From Candidatus Gastranaerophilales bacterium (GTDB taxonomy: Bacteria > Cyanobacteriota > Vampirovibrionia > Gastranaerophilales > Gastranaerophilaceae): a DNA stretch of 7,044 nucleotides. Under the pieces are notes generated by a model that was not told the DNA's origin, did not search any database, and saw only the letters and a program-made list of their open reading frames with translations. Shown here piece by piece: positions 1-6,273 of the stretch (position 1 is the first letter of the stretch; each line of letters starts with the position of its first letter). The position numbers and the translations under genes are program-made. Where the stretch lies: positions 1-7,044 of the forward strand of contig CALVAU010000044.1 of the NCBI GenBank assembly GCA_944325615.1, read 5' to 3'.

Positions 1-2
1 AA

Positions 3-320
3 GCCATGCTGCGTGCTGTTCCTGAAGGCGATTATAACTATCTTCCAGTTCCTGATGACGATGGGTATCTTAGTAGTGTTAAATATTTTTATGAAAACTG
101 TATAAAACCATATTTTAAAGTAACTAAATACTGCGAAAATACTGATGGCTGTTGGCATCAAATTTACAAACCTGATGGTACAAAATACGGTTACACAAGT
201 GGTTTAGGGGCAGACATAATCAGTTTTAGGACAATAGATGGATATTCATTCACTATTGACAGTTGGTCTTCTAAAGCTCGTGCCGCTATATATGAAAATT
301 TTGGCGTAGAAACAACCTGA
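3..320 (+). CDS. Prepilin-like protein, 5'-truncated by the window and cut short by an in-frame TGA
   Basis: The frame is open from the window edge to TGA at 318-320. The first Met is at 6, but no ribosome binding site can be seen and the family normally has an N-terminal prepilin (hydrophobic helix) segment, so the real start probably lies upstream. Visible features are an aromatic-rich stretch (KYFYENCIKPYFKVTKYC), a second Cys in DGCWH, and an Asp/Gly-rich beta-type segment. This pattern resembles the C-terminal globular domain of prepilin-type cleavage/methylation-domain proteins that are abundant in Gastranaerophilales; this is recalled resemblance, not a search. Such proteins build type IV pilus or pseudopilus-like fibres at the cell envelope. 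The frame continues without a shift past the TGA (321-545), so this is probably the 5' piece of a broken gene. The Trp codons seen here (CWH, SWSS) are TGG, which argues against TGA being read as Trp. Confidence 0.6.
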   Translation, partial: AMLRAVPEGDYNYLPVPDDDGYLSSVKYFYENCIKPYFKVTKYCENTDGCWHQIYKPDGTKYGYTSGLGADIISFRTIDGYSFTIDSWSSKARAAIYENFGVETT

Positions 321-545
321 AGAACAGCTATTATCGTAATCGGAGTTGATGCAAACGGAGCAAAAAAACCGAATATCCTTGGGAAAGATGTTTTTATTTA
401 TGTTTTATCTGATAGAGGACTCCTTCCTGCAGGTCACGACAAAACAGATGAGGAAATTGAAGTCGAATGTAAAACAACAGGAAGGTATTGTTTTGAAAAA
501 ATTCTTAGAGCAAATTGGGAAATAGATCCTCAAAACACTTGGTAA
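321..545 (+). pseudogene. Severed C-terminal end of the prepilin-like gene, in frame after the TGA
   Basis: In the same frame as the upstream piece, 74 sense codons run from 321 to a TAA at 543-545. The translation has the hallmark end of the pilin-like family: RTAIIVIGVDANGAKKPN, then LGKDVFIYVLSDRGLLP, and a closing pair of cysteines (VECKTTGRYCFEKI) before a Trp-rich tail (NWEIDPQNTW). The D-A-N-G-x-K-x-P-N loop followed by LGKDVF is the region I recall best from this family. There is no ATG or ribosome binding site near the start of this piece, so it is unlikely to be translated separately. A single-base nonsense change at 318-320 is the simplest explanation. Readthrough, reassigned UGA or a base-call error remain possible. 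Confidence 0.6.
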
Positions 546-644
546 AATTGAAGATTTTTCCAAAGTAAGCTTAAACATCGTAGGATTTCAGTTAATGTAT
601 CTTTTTACTACACAAAAATACAAAGACACTACAGAGAAATAAAA

Positions 645-667
645 GAGGATTACCCTTGGTAATTTTT
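645..667 (+). terminator. Weak rho-independent terminator after the pilin-like gene
   Basis: ATTACC (649-654) pairs with GGTAAT (658-663) around a three-base CTT loop. The stem can be extended by G-U and A-U pairs into a T-run at 663-667. It lies about 100 bp after the TAA of the broken pilin-like gene and directly before the pnp promoter, whose -35 element overlaps its 3' arm. The stem has only two G-C pairs, so efficiency is uncertain. The stretch 546-644 between the gene end and this hairpin shows only a short open frame without a start signal. Confidence 0.4.
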
Positions 668-684
668 CTTGTTTGCGGTATAAT
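656..684 (+). promoter_or_regulatory. Sigma70-type promoter for pnp
   Basis: The -35 box TTGGTA (656-661) matches TTGACA at four of six positions. It is separated by exactly 17 bp from a perfect -10 box TATAAT (679-684). Transcription would start near 691, leaving a leader of about 105 nt before the pnp start codon. No gene precedes pnp in the same transcript, unlike the rpsO-pnp arrangement of many bacteria. Confidence 0.7.
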
Positions 685-690
685 TTGAAT

Positions 691-796
691 GAACAAAAGA
701 AGTGTATAACAAACAGGCGGGTAATGTTTCTAAGTCCCGCAAAAAGCCGGCAAAAAGCGGAAGTAAAACGATTTAAGCCGGCAAGAAAGGAAAATT
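691..796 (+). promoter_or_regulatory. Structured 5' leader of pnp with palindromic GC repeats
   Basis: Within otherwise AT-rich DNA the leader holds GC-rich islands. GCGGG (717-721) can pair with CCCGC (736-740). AAGCCGGCAA occurs twice as a direct repeat (744-753 and 775-784), and because GCCGGC is self-complementary the two copies (746-751 and 777-782) can also pair with each other. An alternative pairing joins CCGC (737-740) to GCGG (757-760). The second GCCGGC ends only three bases before the Shine-Dalgarno AAAGGA (786-791), so folding could affect translation. In E. coli, pnp is autoregulated through RNase III cleavage of a leader hairpin; a similar role here is inference from position and structure only. 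Confidence 0.45.
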
Positions 797-2947
797 ATGA
801 CAATACCGGAAACAAAAAAATTTGAAATTGAAATCGGCGGTAAAAACGTTACAGTCGAAACCGGGAAGTATGCACAATCAACTAATGGCTCTGTTACAGT
901 AAGATGCGGCGATACAATGTTATTTGTACACTGCGTAGTATCAAAAGAGCCAAGAGTAGGTATTGATTTCTTCCCATTACTAATTGACTATGAAGAAAGA
1001 ATGTCTGCAATCGGACGTATTCCTGGCGGTTACAACAGATCTGAAGGAAAAGCAAGCGATAAAGCAATACTTATATCTCGTTTGATAGACAGACCTATAA
1101 GACCATTATTCCCAAAAGGATATAGAAATGATATTCAAATCGTAGCCCAATTATTCAGCTATGATCAACAGAATCAACCTGATACACTTGCAATGCTAGG
1201 TGCATCTTGTGCTTTAATGCTATCAGGCGCTCCATTTGAAGGCCCAATAGGAGCGGTAAGAGTATCAAGAGATGAAAACGGCAATATGATTGCTAACCCA
1301 ACACACCAACAAGCTGATAAGTCTGATTTAGATATCGTAGTAGCAGGTACTCACGACAGCGTAATCATGGTAGAAGCTGGATGTAAATTCGTTACAGAAG
1401 ACGATATTATGAATGCTGTTGAATTTGCACAAGTAGAAATCAGAAAACAATGCGAAGCTCAACTTGAATTTGCAAAAGCTTGCGGCGTTGAAAAAGAAGA
1501 ATTCGTAAACCCATACGATACAACAGAATTAAAAAATATAATTAATGAAACTGCTCATGATATGATTTTCGATGCATATCATAACTTTGACAGAACATAC
1601 AGACAAAACAAACTTGAAGAAGCTAAAGCTCTTGTTAAAGAAAAAATTGACGCTTTGCCAGAAGATCATTACATCAAGAAAATCATCGAAGAAACAGGAA
1701 TTGACTTTGTAGCAGAAGAATTCAAAAACGCAGAAAAGAAAATTATGCGTACAATGATTTTGGATGAAGGCGTAAGAGCTGACGGAAGAAAACCTCATGA
1801 TGTAAGACCTATCTGGTGCGAAGTAGGGGTAATTCCAAGAGCTCACGGATCAGCTGTGTTTACAAGAGGACAAACGCAAGTTCTTTCAGTTGCAACTCTT
1901 GCAGGTCCTGCAATGAAACAAGAACTAGACGGAGTTGATCCTGAAACTGAAAAAACGTATATGCACAAATATATCTTCCCTGGATTTTCAGTAGGTGAAG
2001 TAAAAGCACTAAGAGGCCCCGGCAGAAGAGAAGTTGGTCACGGAAACCTTGCAGAAAGAGCAAACGTGCCAGCACTTCCATCTCAAGAAGAATTCGGATA
2101 CACAATAAGAGTAACTTCTGATGTATTAGAATCAAACGGATCTACATCAATGGCATCTACTTGCGGATCGTCAATGGCATTGATGAATGCGGGCGTACCT
2201 GTAAAATGCATGATAGGTGGCGTTGCTATGGGTATGATTACAGAAGAAGGTAAAGAACCCGTCGTATTGACTGATATCCAAGGTATCGAAGACTTCTTAG
2301 GCGATATGGACTTCAAAGTAACAGGTAATGATGACGGTATCACTGCTCTTCAAATGGATATGAAAGCTAAAGGTATTGCAAACGATACACTTAGAAGAGC
2401 GTTAGCTCAAGCAAAAGAAGGCAGATTACACATTTTAGGCGAAATGAGAAAAGTAATTACAAAACCAGCTGATCATCTTTCACCATTTGCGCCAAGCATC
2501 ACTACAATGACAATTCCGACAGAAGATATCGGAACAGTAATCGGACCTGGCGGAAAACAAATCAGAGCGATCATTGACGCATCAGGTGCAGAAATTGATA
2601 TACAAGATAACGGTATCGTAACAATTACTTCAAACGATCAAGAAGGTGCAGAAATCGCAAAAAGAATGATTAAAGAATTGACCTTCAAACCTGAAGTTGG
2701 AATGATTATGAAAGGTAAAGTTGTAAGAATAATTCCAATCGGAGCATTCGTAGAACTTTGCGGCGGAAAAGACGGTATGGTGCACATTTCTCAAATCTGC
2801 CAAGAAAGAATTGAGACAATTGAACCACACGTCAAAATCGGCGATGAAGTAATCGTTAAAATTATCAAAATTGATGACAAAGGCAGAGTAAACCTAACAA
2901 TCAAAGGTGTAACAGAAGAAGAAAAAGCTCAGCTTTTAAATCAATAG
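797..2947 (+). CDS. pnp: Polyribonucleotide nucleotidyltransferase (PNPase)
   Basis: This 716-residue protein degrades RNA 3' to 5' by phosphorolysis, releasing nucleoside diphosphates, and can run in reverse to add tails. It acts as a cytoplasmic trimer in mRNA decay. The length fits the family (E. coli about 711). The first RNase PH-like domain contains FFPLLIDYEERMSAIGRIPGG and RLIDRPIRPLFP. A helical domain follows around residues 240-310. The second, catalytic RNase PH domain starts near RADGRKPHDVRP and has the phosphate-binding SNGSTSMAS (S449-T450-S451) and the EDFLGDMDFK motif with D499, D505 and K507, matching the E. coli catalytic D486, D492 and K494. A KH domain has GPGG at 583-586, and an S1 RNA-binding domain spans about 635-706 (GAFVEL, DGMVHISQI). 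AAAGGA at 786-791 sets the ATG start five bases downstream. The TAG stop is followed by a strong terminator. Nothing is missing or disrupted. Confidence 0.98.
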   Translation: MTIPETKKFEIEIGGKNVTVETGKYAQSTNGSVTVRCGDTMLFVHCVVSKEPRVGIDFFPLLIDYEERMSAIGRIPGGYNRSEGKASDKAILISRLIDRPIRPLFPKGYRNDIQIVAQLFSYDQQNQPDTLAMLGASCALMLSGAPFEGPIGAVRVSRDENGNMIANPTHQQADKSDLDIVVAGTHDSVIMVEAGCKFVTEDDIMNAVEFAQVEIRKQCEAQLEFAKACGVEKEEFVNPYDTTELKNIINETAHDMIFDAYHNFDRTYRQNKLEEAKALVKEKIDALPEDHYIKKIIEETGIDFVAEEFKNAEKKIMRTMILDEGVRADGRKPHDVRPIWCEVGVIPRAHGSAVFTRGQTQVLSVATLAGPAMKQELDGVDPETEKTYMHKYIFPGFSVGEVKALRGPGRREVGHGNLAERANVPALPSQEEFGYTIRVTSDVLESNGSTSMASTCGSSMALMNAGVPVKCMIGGVAMGMITEEGKEPVVLTDIQGIEDFLGDMDFKVTGNDDGITALQMDMKAKGIANDTLRRALAQAKEGRLHILGEMRKVITKPADHLSPFAPSITTMTIPTEDIGTVIGPGGKQIRAIIDASGAEIDIQDNGIVTITSNDQEGAEIAKRMIKELTFKPEVGMIMKGKVVRIIPIGAFVELCGGKDGMVHISQICQERIETIEPHVKIGDEVIVKIIKIDDKGRVNLTIKGVTEEEKAQLLNQ

Positions 2948-2964
2948 TTAATAAATATGAATTC

Positions 2965-2998
2965 AAAAAGGAGCCTGTAAAAATACAGACTCCTTTTT
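2965..2998. terminator. Bidirectional rho-independent terminator between convergent genes
   Basis: GGAG (2970-2973) pairs with CTCC (2990-2993) and CTGTA (2975-2979) with TACAG (2984-2988), with one C/A mismatch between the two stem parts and an AAAA loop. Five A's precede the stem (2965-2969) and five T's follow it (2994-2998), so the hairpin has a U-tract in transcripts from either strand. It lies 17 bp after the pnp stop on the plus strand and six bp beyond the distal TAG (3005-3007) of the minus-strand frame. Its closeness to that distal TAG, rather than to the TAA at 3491, supports the view that the minus-strand gene originally ended at 3005. Confidence 0.85.
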
Positions 2999-3004
2999 AT
3001 TTTT

Positions 3005-3490
3005 CTATTCTACAGGCCCTAGCTCTTGGATGCTACAATTTTCTTCACGTATTTTTACCTTTTTGCCATCAGGATAGATTCTGATTCCTTCATAAATGTC
3101 ATTATCTTTTGGATATAATTCATCAACTTGTCCATTCTTCCATTTCCATACTTTCTTTATTTCAGCTCCTTTTTCATAGAATGTTTCACTAATTGAACCA
3201 AATAAACTTTGCCAAACTTCTTTCACTTTTTCTCCAGATGAATTATACTCTCTTATAGATGAATACTTTATATTACCAGCCTCATCTCTTGTTATCGCTT
3301 TGACAATATCACTTTTTTCATTGTAAAAGTATTCACAAGTATTACCATCAGAGTTTTTCGTTAATTCATTTCTAACAGATTTATTATAATCAATAGCAGG
3401 TTGTCCTTCAGGCTTTGCAGGTTCTGCTTTTTGCTCTGCGGGTTTTACTTCATCAGCTTTCGGAGTTTCAGCTTTAGCCTCAGTTGTTTT
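3005..3490 (-). pseudogene. Severed C-terminal module of the modular protein, in frame after the TAA
   Basis: Directly after the TAA at 3493-3491, the same frame stays open for 161 codons to a TAG at 3007-3005. The first 30 or so residues continue the linker style of the upstream gene (KAETPKADEVKPAEQ, KAEPAKPEG). The rest is a charged, aromatic beta-rich module that resembles residues 247-350 of the upstream product: DEAGNIKYSSIREY against DKDGNLKYTREYS, and GIRIYPDGKKVKI against GRRTTPDGSVWSV. The frame is therefore real coding sequence cut off from its N-terminal part. A GTG at 3226-3224 preceded by GGAG at five bases could in principle restart translation, but it falls inside the module and would give only about 73 residues. 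It could still be expressed if the TAA is read through or is a base-call error. Confidence 0.65.
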
Positions 3491-5002
3491 TTACTCAACT
3501 TTTTGTGGTTCTGGTTTAGTTAGTTCAGGATTTGGGACTTCTGCTGGTTTGGCATTAGATAATTTACCGTTAAAAAAGTCCATATAAAGTTGTCTGTCAA
3601 CCTTAGTAATACTATTTTTATTACAGTATTCTACAAACTCCGCAATCTTCGCTTCGGGCACCTTACCATTAATCATCAAAGTCCAGTTATCCCCACCTCG
3701 ACCTGAAATCTTAATAACAACTGCTGTCACATTCTTGTCCGGCATATAAACAACAGCATAACCATCTTTCGCACCATTTAGATGTGTTCTTAAATCTGGT
3801 ACTGTCTTGGTATTTCCTTGAGCCTGTCTGTATCCATTACTTGTTACTGATACATTAAAATCATTTTCTTTATAAACTGAAAGTTCTTTAAATTCTGGCA
3901 TAGCCTCTACGGCTTGGGTCGGTTCTGCAGGTTTGGGTTCCGCCGGCTTGATTTGCGAAATTTCTGTTATTTTATTGTTTTCAAATTTTACAGACCATAC
4001 TGAACCATCTGGGGTTGTACGTCTGCCGATATTAGATCCTGCAGTAAAAACATCTTCGTTTCCACTTGCCCATTTAAACATAAAACCGGCTTCACTTCCG
4101 TCAGCAGAATAAGAATATTCTCTTGTATATTTCAAATTTCCATCCTTATCAAATACAATCTCTTTTAGAGTATTTCCTGAAACATTCTTATATTTGGTCA
4201 ACTTCCCGCCAAAATTTGTAGCACAAACCTCAGCATTTCCAACAACTTCATTGTAGTTAATATTTCCTCTGGCAGGTTGAGCTTCAGATGTTTTTGGTTC
4301 TGCGGTTGGTTTTGGTTCTGCTGCTAATTTTGGCTCTTCGGCTGGTTTCGGTTCTGCTGCCGGTTTTGGTTCTGCTGCCGGTTTTGCAGTTGACTTTTTA
4401 GATACAATAGCCTTACCTTTATTTGCTCCGCCTTTAACAACATTGAAGGCTGGAAGAGCCATGCCTAATTCTACCGCACCATCCATTGCATGAGACATGC
4501 TTTGTTTTGCCTCTTCTTCAGATGTTGCATTATAGTATTTTTCAGCACCTTCATAAGCATTCTTACCGCCTTCATAAGCCATATAAGCTGCAATACCAAG
4601 ACCTGCAAATTTAGTTATACCAGCAACTGCACCTACAACTGTAGCACCAGCTCCTAATGATGCCGCAATAGGTGCTGCTAAAGCAAGACCTGCAATTGTA
4701 CCAACTGTTGTGGCTGTTCTTTTTAGACTAAAACCATTTTCATCACAGAACATACTTTTTACAAAATTCTTTGCACTGTCTAATGCTATATCCCCGATTT
4801 CATTCCAAGTAAGCTCATATCTGTTTTCATTGACATCTATACCTACATTGTTTAGCAAAAGAGCTTTGCTATCCTCTGATGATGTTACATAAATTGAATT
4901 AGGAATTGTTGCCTTTTGCTCAGTTTTTTCTTCCTTTTTTGACTCATCAGTCATCTTTACTATTCTAACTGTAATTCCGTTAGTCTTTAATGCATCTGAC
5001 AT
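3491..5002 (-). CDS. Unrecognised modular protein with Ala/Gly-rich hydrophobic region and Pro-Ala-Glu-Lys linkers
   Basis: I do not recognise this 503-residue protein as a named family. Residues 1-95 are polar, with a Lys/Glu-rich stretch near 20-32 and no signal peptide. Residues 97-145 are rich in Gly and Ala with small-residue spacing (GTIAGLALAAPIAASLGAGA) and could be one or two membrane-inserting helices; they continue into a helix with YEGGKNAYEGAEKYYNATSEEEAK, a style I recall from Gastranaerophilales hypothetical proteins. Then come linker 1 (about 206-243, six-residue repeats like AAEPKP), module A (247-350), linker 2 (352-369), module B (370-483) and linker 3 (484-503), where a TAA interrupts the frame. 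Module A has short DG-containing beta hairpins loosely like YwqK/MORN-type repeats. The start is set by AAGGGG (5011-5016) eight bases before ATG. It is divergent from the sugar kinase and convergent with pnp, with no functional link to either visible. A surface, toxin-like or cell-envelope role is speculation. Confidence 0.75.
   Translation of the reverse strand: MSDALKTNGITVRIVKMTDESKKEEKTEQKATIPNSIYVTSSEDSKALLLNNVGIDVNENRYELTWNEIGDIALDSAKNFVKSMFCDENGFSLKRTATTVGTIAGLALAAPIAASLGAGATVVGAVAGITKFAGLGIAAYMAYEGGKNAYEGAEKYYNATSEEEAKQSMSHAMDGAVELGMALPAFNVVKGGANKGKAIVSKKSTAKPAAEPKPAAEPKPAEEPKLAAEPKPTAEPKTSEAQPARGNINYNEVVGNAEVCATNFGGKLTKYKNVSGNTLKEIVFDKDGNLKYTREYSYSADGSEAGFMFKWASGNEDVFTAGSNIGRRTTPDGSVWSVKFENNKITEISQIKPAEPKPAEPTQAVEAMPEFKELSVYKENDFNVSVTSNGYRQAQGNTKTVPDLRTHLNGAKDGYAVVYMPDKNVTAVVIKISGRGGDNWTLMINGKVPEAKIAEFVEYCNKNSITKVDRQLYMDFFNGKLSNAKPAEVPNPELTKPEPQKVE
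4291..4380 (-). repeat. Five imperfect 18-bp tandem repeats coding for linker 1
   Basis: Five consecutive 18-bp units (4291-4308, 4309-4326, 4327-4344, 4345-4362, 4363-4380) follow the plus-strand pattern GTTTTGGTTCTGCTGCCG with some substitutions. Units 4 and 5 differ at one base. On the coding (minus) strand each unit gives six residues of the type AAEPKP, with variants AEEPKL and TAEPKT. Because the unit is a multiple of three, gain or loss of copies would change linker length without shifting the frame. Confidence 0.85.
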
Positions 5003-5051
5003 AACAATTTCCCCTTAATTTTCCCGCGTATATTATTAATAAAAATTTTTT

Positions 5052-5057
5052 ATTATG
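5052..5057 (-). promoter_or_regulatory. Possible -10 element for the modular protein gene
   Basis: On the minus strand CATAAT (complement of 5052-5057) matches TATAAT at five of six positions and lies about 50 bp before the ATG at 5002. No convincing -35 box is found 16 to 18 bp further upstream, and the region is so AT-rich that chance matches are common. The alternative TAATAT at 5035-5030 is closer to the start codon. Confidence 0.25.
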
Positions 5058-5091
5058 AGAATTGACTATTTTTTAAGTTATTTTTGTTAAA

Positions 5092-5122
5092 TTTACATTT
5101 ATTTACATATTTATGCTAAAAT
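5092..5122 (+). promoter_or_regulatory. Candidate extended -10 promoter for the sugar kinase
   Basis: TGCTAAAAT (5114-5122) is an extended -10 element, with TG one base before TAAAAT, a five of six match to TATAAT. TTTACA at 5092-5097 could be a -35 box (five of six) but the spacer is 19 bp, longer than ideal; extended -10 promoters depend less on the -35. Transcription would start near 5129, only about 17 bp before the ATG. An alternative -35, TTGACT at 5062-5067, has only poor -10 partners at the right distance. Confidence 0.45.
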
Positions 5123-5145
5123 AAAGGCAATCGGAGGATATTAAA

Positions 5146-6189
5146 ATGTGTGATGTAATTACAATCGGAAGTGCTACGATGGATGTATTTGTCGAAAGTG
5201 ATGATGCAAATATCGTATCTGTTTATACCAAAAATAAAAAATCAGAATTTATGAGCTACCCTTATGGAGCTAAAGTTGAAATTTCTGATTTTACATCTCA
5301 AGTAGGAGGCGGCGGAGTAAACACAGCTGTAAACTTTGCGAATTTAGGTTTTAAAACAAGCGCAATCTTTAAAATCGGAGATGATATTTATTCAGCAGGG
5401 GTTCTTGAATCTTTTAAAGACAAAAATGTTGATTTATCAAATATAGTTCAAGATCCAAAACTAAGCACTGGTTTTTCAATTATCCTTGTAAGTTTTCAAG
5501 GAGATCGCACCGTATTAGCTCACAGGGGAGCTAATGCTCAAATAAAAAAATCCGATATTAATTTTGAAGCAATTAAAAATTCTAAACTTTTATATATTGC
5601 ACCAATGAACGGAGACAGTACAAAAGTCCTAGATGACATCGCAACATTTGCAAACGATAATAATGTTTTTGTCTGCTTTAATGCAGGGTCTTCAAGCATA
5701 AAAAAAGGATTTAATTACCTTAAAAAAATTCTTGCAAACGCAACAATTGTCGTAATGAACAAAGAAGAAGCTGCTCTGGCTACTCAAATTCAAGTAAGAC
5801 CGGATACAAGAGATGAAAAATTCTCCGAAGAACCTATTCACCCTGATGTAAAAGAAATGCTAAAAAAACTAAAAGTTCGAGATTATCAAATAATAGTAAT
5901 TACTGACGGTAAATATGGAGCATATGCATATGACGGAAAAGATTTCTACCTATGTCCGGTGTTCGATGGTCCTGTTGTTTCTACTTTAGGTGCAGGTGAT
6001 GCCTTTGCGTCAACTTTCTGCGCTGCACTTGGCAGAACGAATAAAGATATAGGTAAATCTCTTATGTACGCATCAATAAATTCTGCAGGCGTAGTATCAG
6101 CATTCGGAGCAACTCAGGGACTTTTAACTTTTGAGCAAATTGAAGATAAATTAAAAGAACACCCTGAATATACTTACAAAATTGTTTAA
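5146..6189 (+). CDS. PfkB/ribokinase-family carbohydrate kinase, substrate not determined
   Basis: This 347-residue protein belongs to the PfkB family of ATP-dependent sugar and nucleoside kinases (ribokinase, fructokinase and adenosine kinase relatives), which act in the cytoplasm. It has the N-terminal strand ITIGSATMDVFV, the glycine-rich substrate-side signature VGGGGVNTAVNFANLG (G54-G57, N59), the NKEE form of the NxxE motif (N205, E208), a TDGKYGAYAY strand, and the C-terminal signature STLGAGDAFAST with the catalytic base D285 in GAGD. The residue usually Asp at the start of DTxGAGD is Ser (S279). An acidic insert lies around 214-235, between the NxxE motif and the next helix. The substrate cannot be read from sequence alone. 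GGAGG at 5133-5137, eight bases before ATG, fixes the start. The gene appears to be transcribed alone; no clear terminator follows the TAA. Confidence 0.93.
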   Translation: MCDVITIGSATMDVFVESDDANIVSVYTKNKKSEFMSYPYGAKVEISDFTSQVGGGGVNTAVNFANLGFKTSAIFKIGDDIYSAGVLESFKDKNVDLSNIVQDPKLSTGFSIILVSFQGDRTVLAHRGANAQIKKSDINFEAIKNSKLLYIAPMNGDSTKVLDDIATFANDNNVFVCFNAGSSSIKKGFNYLKKILANATIVVMNKEEAALATQIQVRPDTRDEKFSEEPIHPDVKEMLKKLKVRDYQIIVITDGKYGAYAYDGKDFYLCPVFDGPVVSTLGAGDAFASTFCAALGRTNKDIGKSLMYASINSAGVVSAFGATQGLLTFEQIEDKLKEHPEYTYKIV

Positions 6190-6235
6190 TTTATTAAAAT
6201 TAATGAAGTATTATATACCGAAACATTTTTTGTAG

Positions 6236-6241
6236 TATAAT
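6236..6241 (+). promoter_or_regulatory. -10 element for the NfnA-like gene
   Basis: A perfect TATAAT (6236-6241) lies in the 84-bp gap after the kinase gene, about 32 bp before the next ATG. The best -35 candidates at 16 to 18 bp (for example TATACC at 6214-6219) are weak. ATTATA at 6210-6215 can pair with this -10 box, forming a small AT dyad whose meaning is unclear. The gap suggests independent transcription of the NfnA-like gene, though readthrough from the kinase cannot be excluded. Confidence 0.45.
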
Positions 6242-6273
6242 GTAGGAAAAAGATTTATAGGAGAGAAATACAA

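Noticed and set aside
318..365. TGA read as selenocysteine
   Set aside because: No convincing SECIS-like hairpin follows the TGA; only a tiny ATTA/TAAT stem is seen. A pilin-like protein is also not a known selenoprotein class.
544..642. Short open frame (about 32 codons) overlapping the end of the pilin-like gene in another frame
   Set aside because: It has no start codon or ribosome binding site near its beginning and no recognisable sequence. The family typically ends around the NWEI tail already present.
1529..2830. Several minus-strand open frames of 66 to 105 codons inside pnp
   Set aside because: They lie wholly antisense to a well-conserved gene, have low-complexity Phe-, Leu- or Ser-rich translations, and have no visible ribosome binding site or family motif.
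3005..3226. A separate small gene starting at GTG 3226
   Set aside because: A GGAG lies five bases upstream, but the same frame is open and coding-like far beyond it, and the GTG falls inside a module homologous to module A. It reads better as part of the severed gene.
4710..4892. Plus-strand 60-codon open frame inside the modular protein gene
   Set aside because: It is antisense to the N-terminal coding region, with no start signal or recognisable motif.
5039..5055. AT-only palindrome in the divergent promoter region as an operator or terminator
   Set aside because: It is made only of A and T in a very AT-rich spacer, has no loop or GC stem, and such palindromes are expected by chance there.
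6186..6203. Inverted repeat after the sugar kinase stop as a terminator
   Set aside because: The stem is entirely A-T and is not followed by a T-run, so it does not meet the usual form of a rho-independent terminator.
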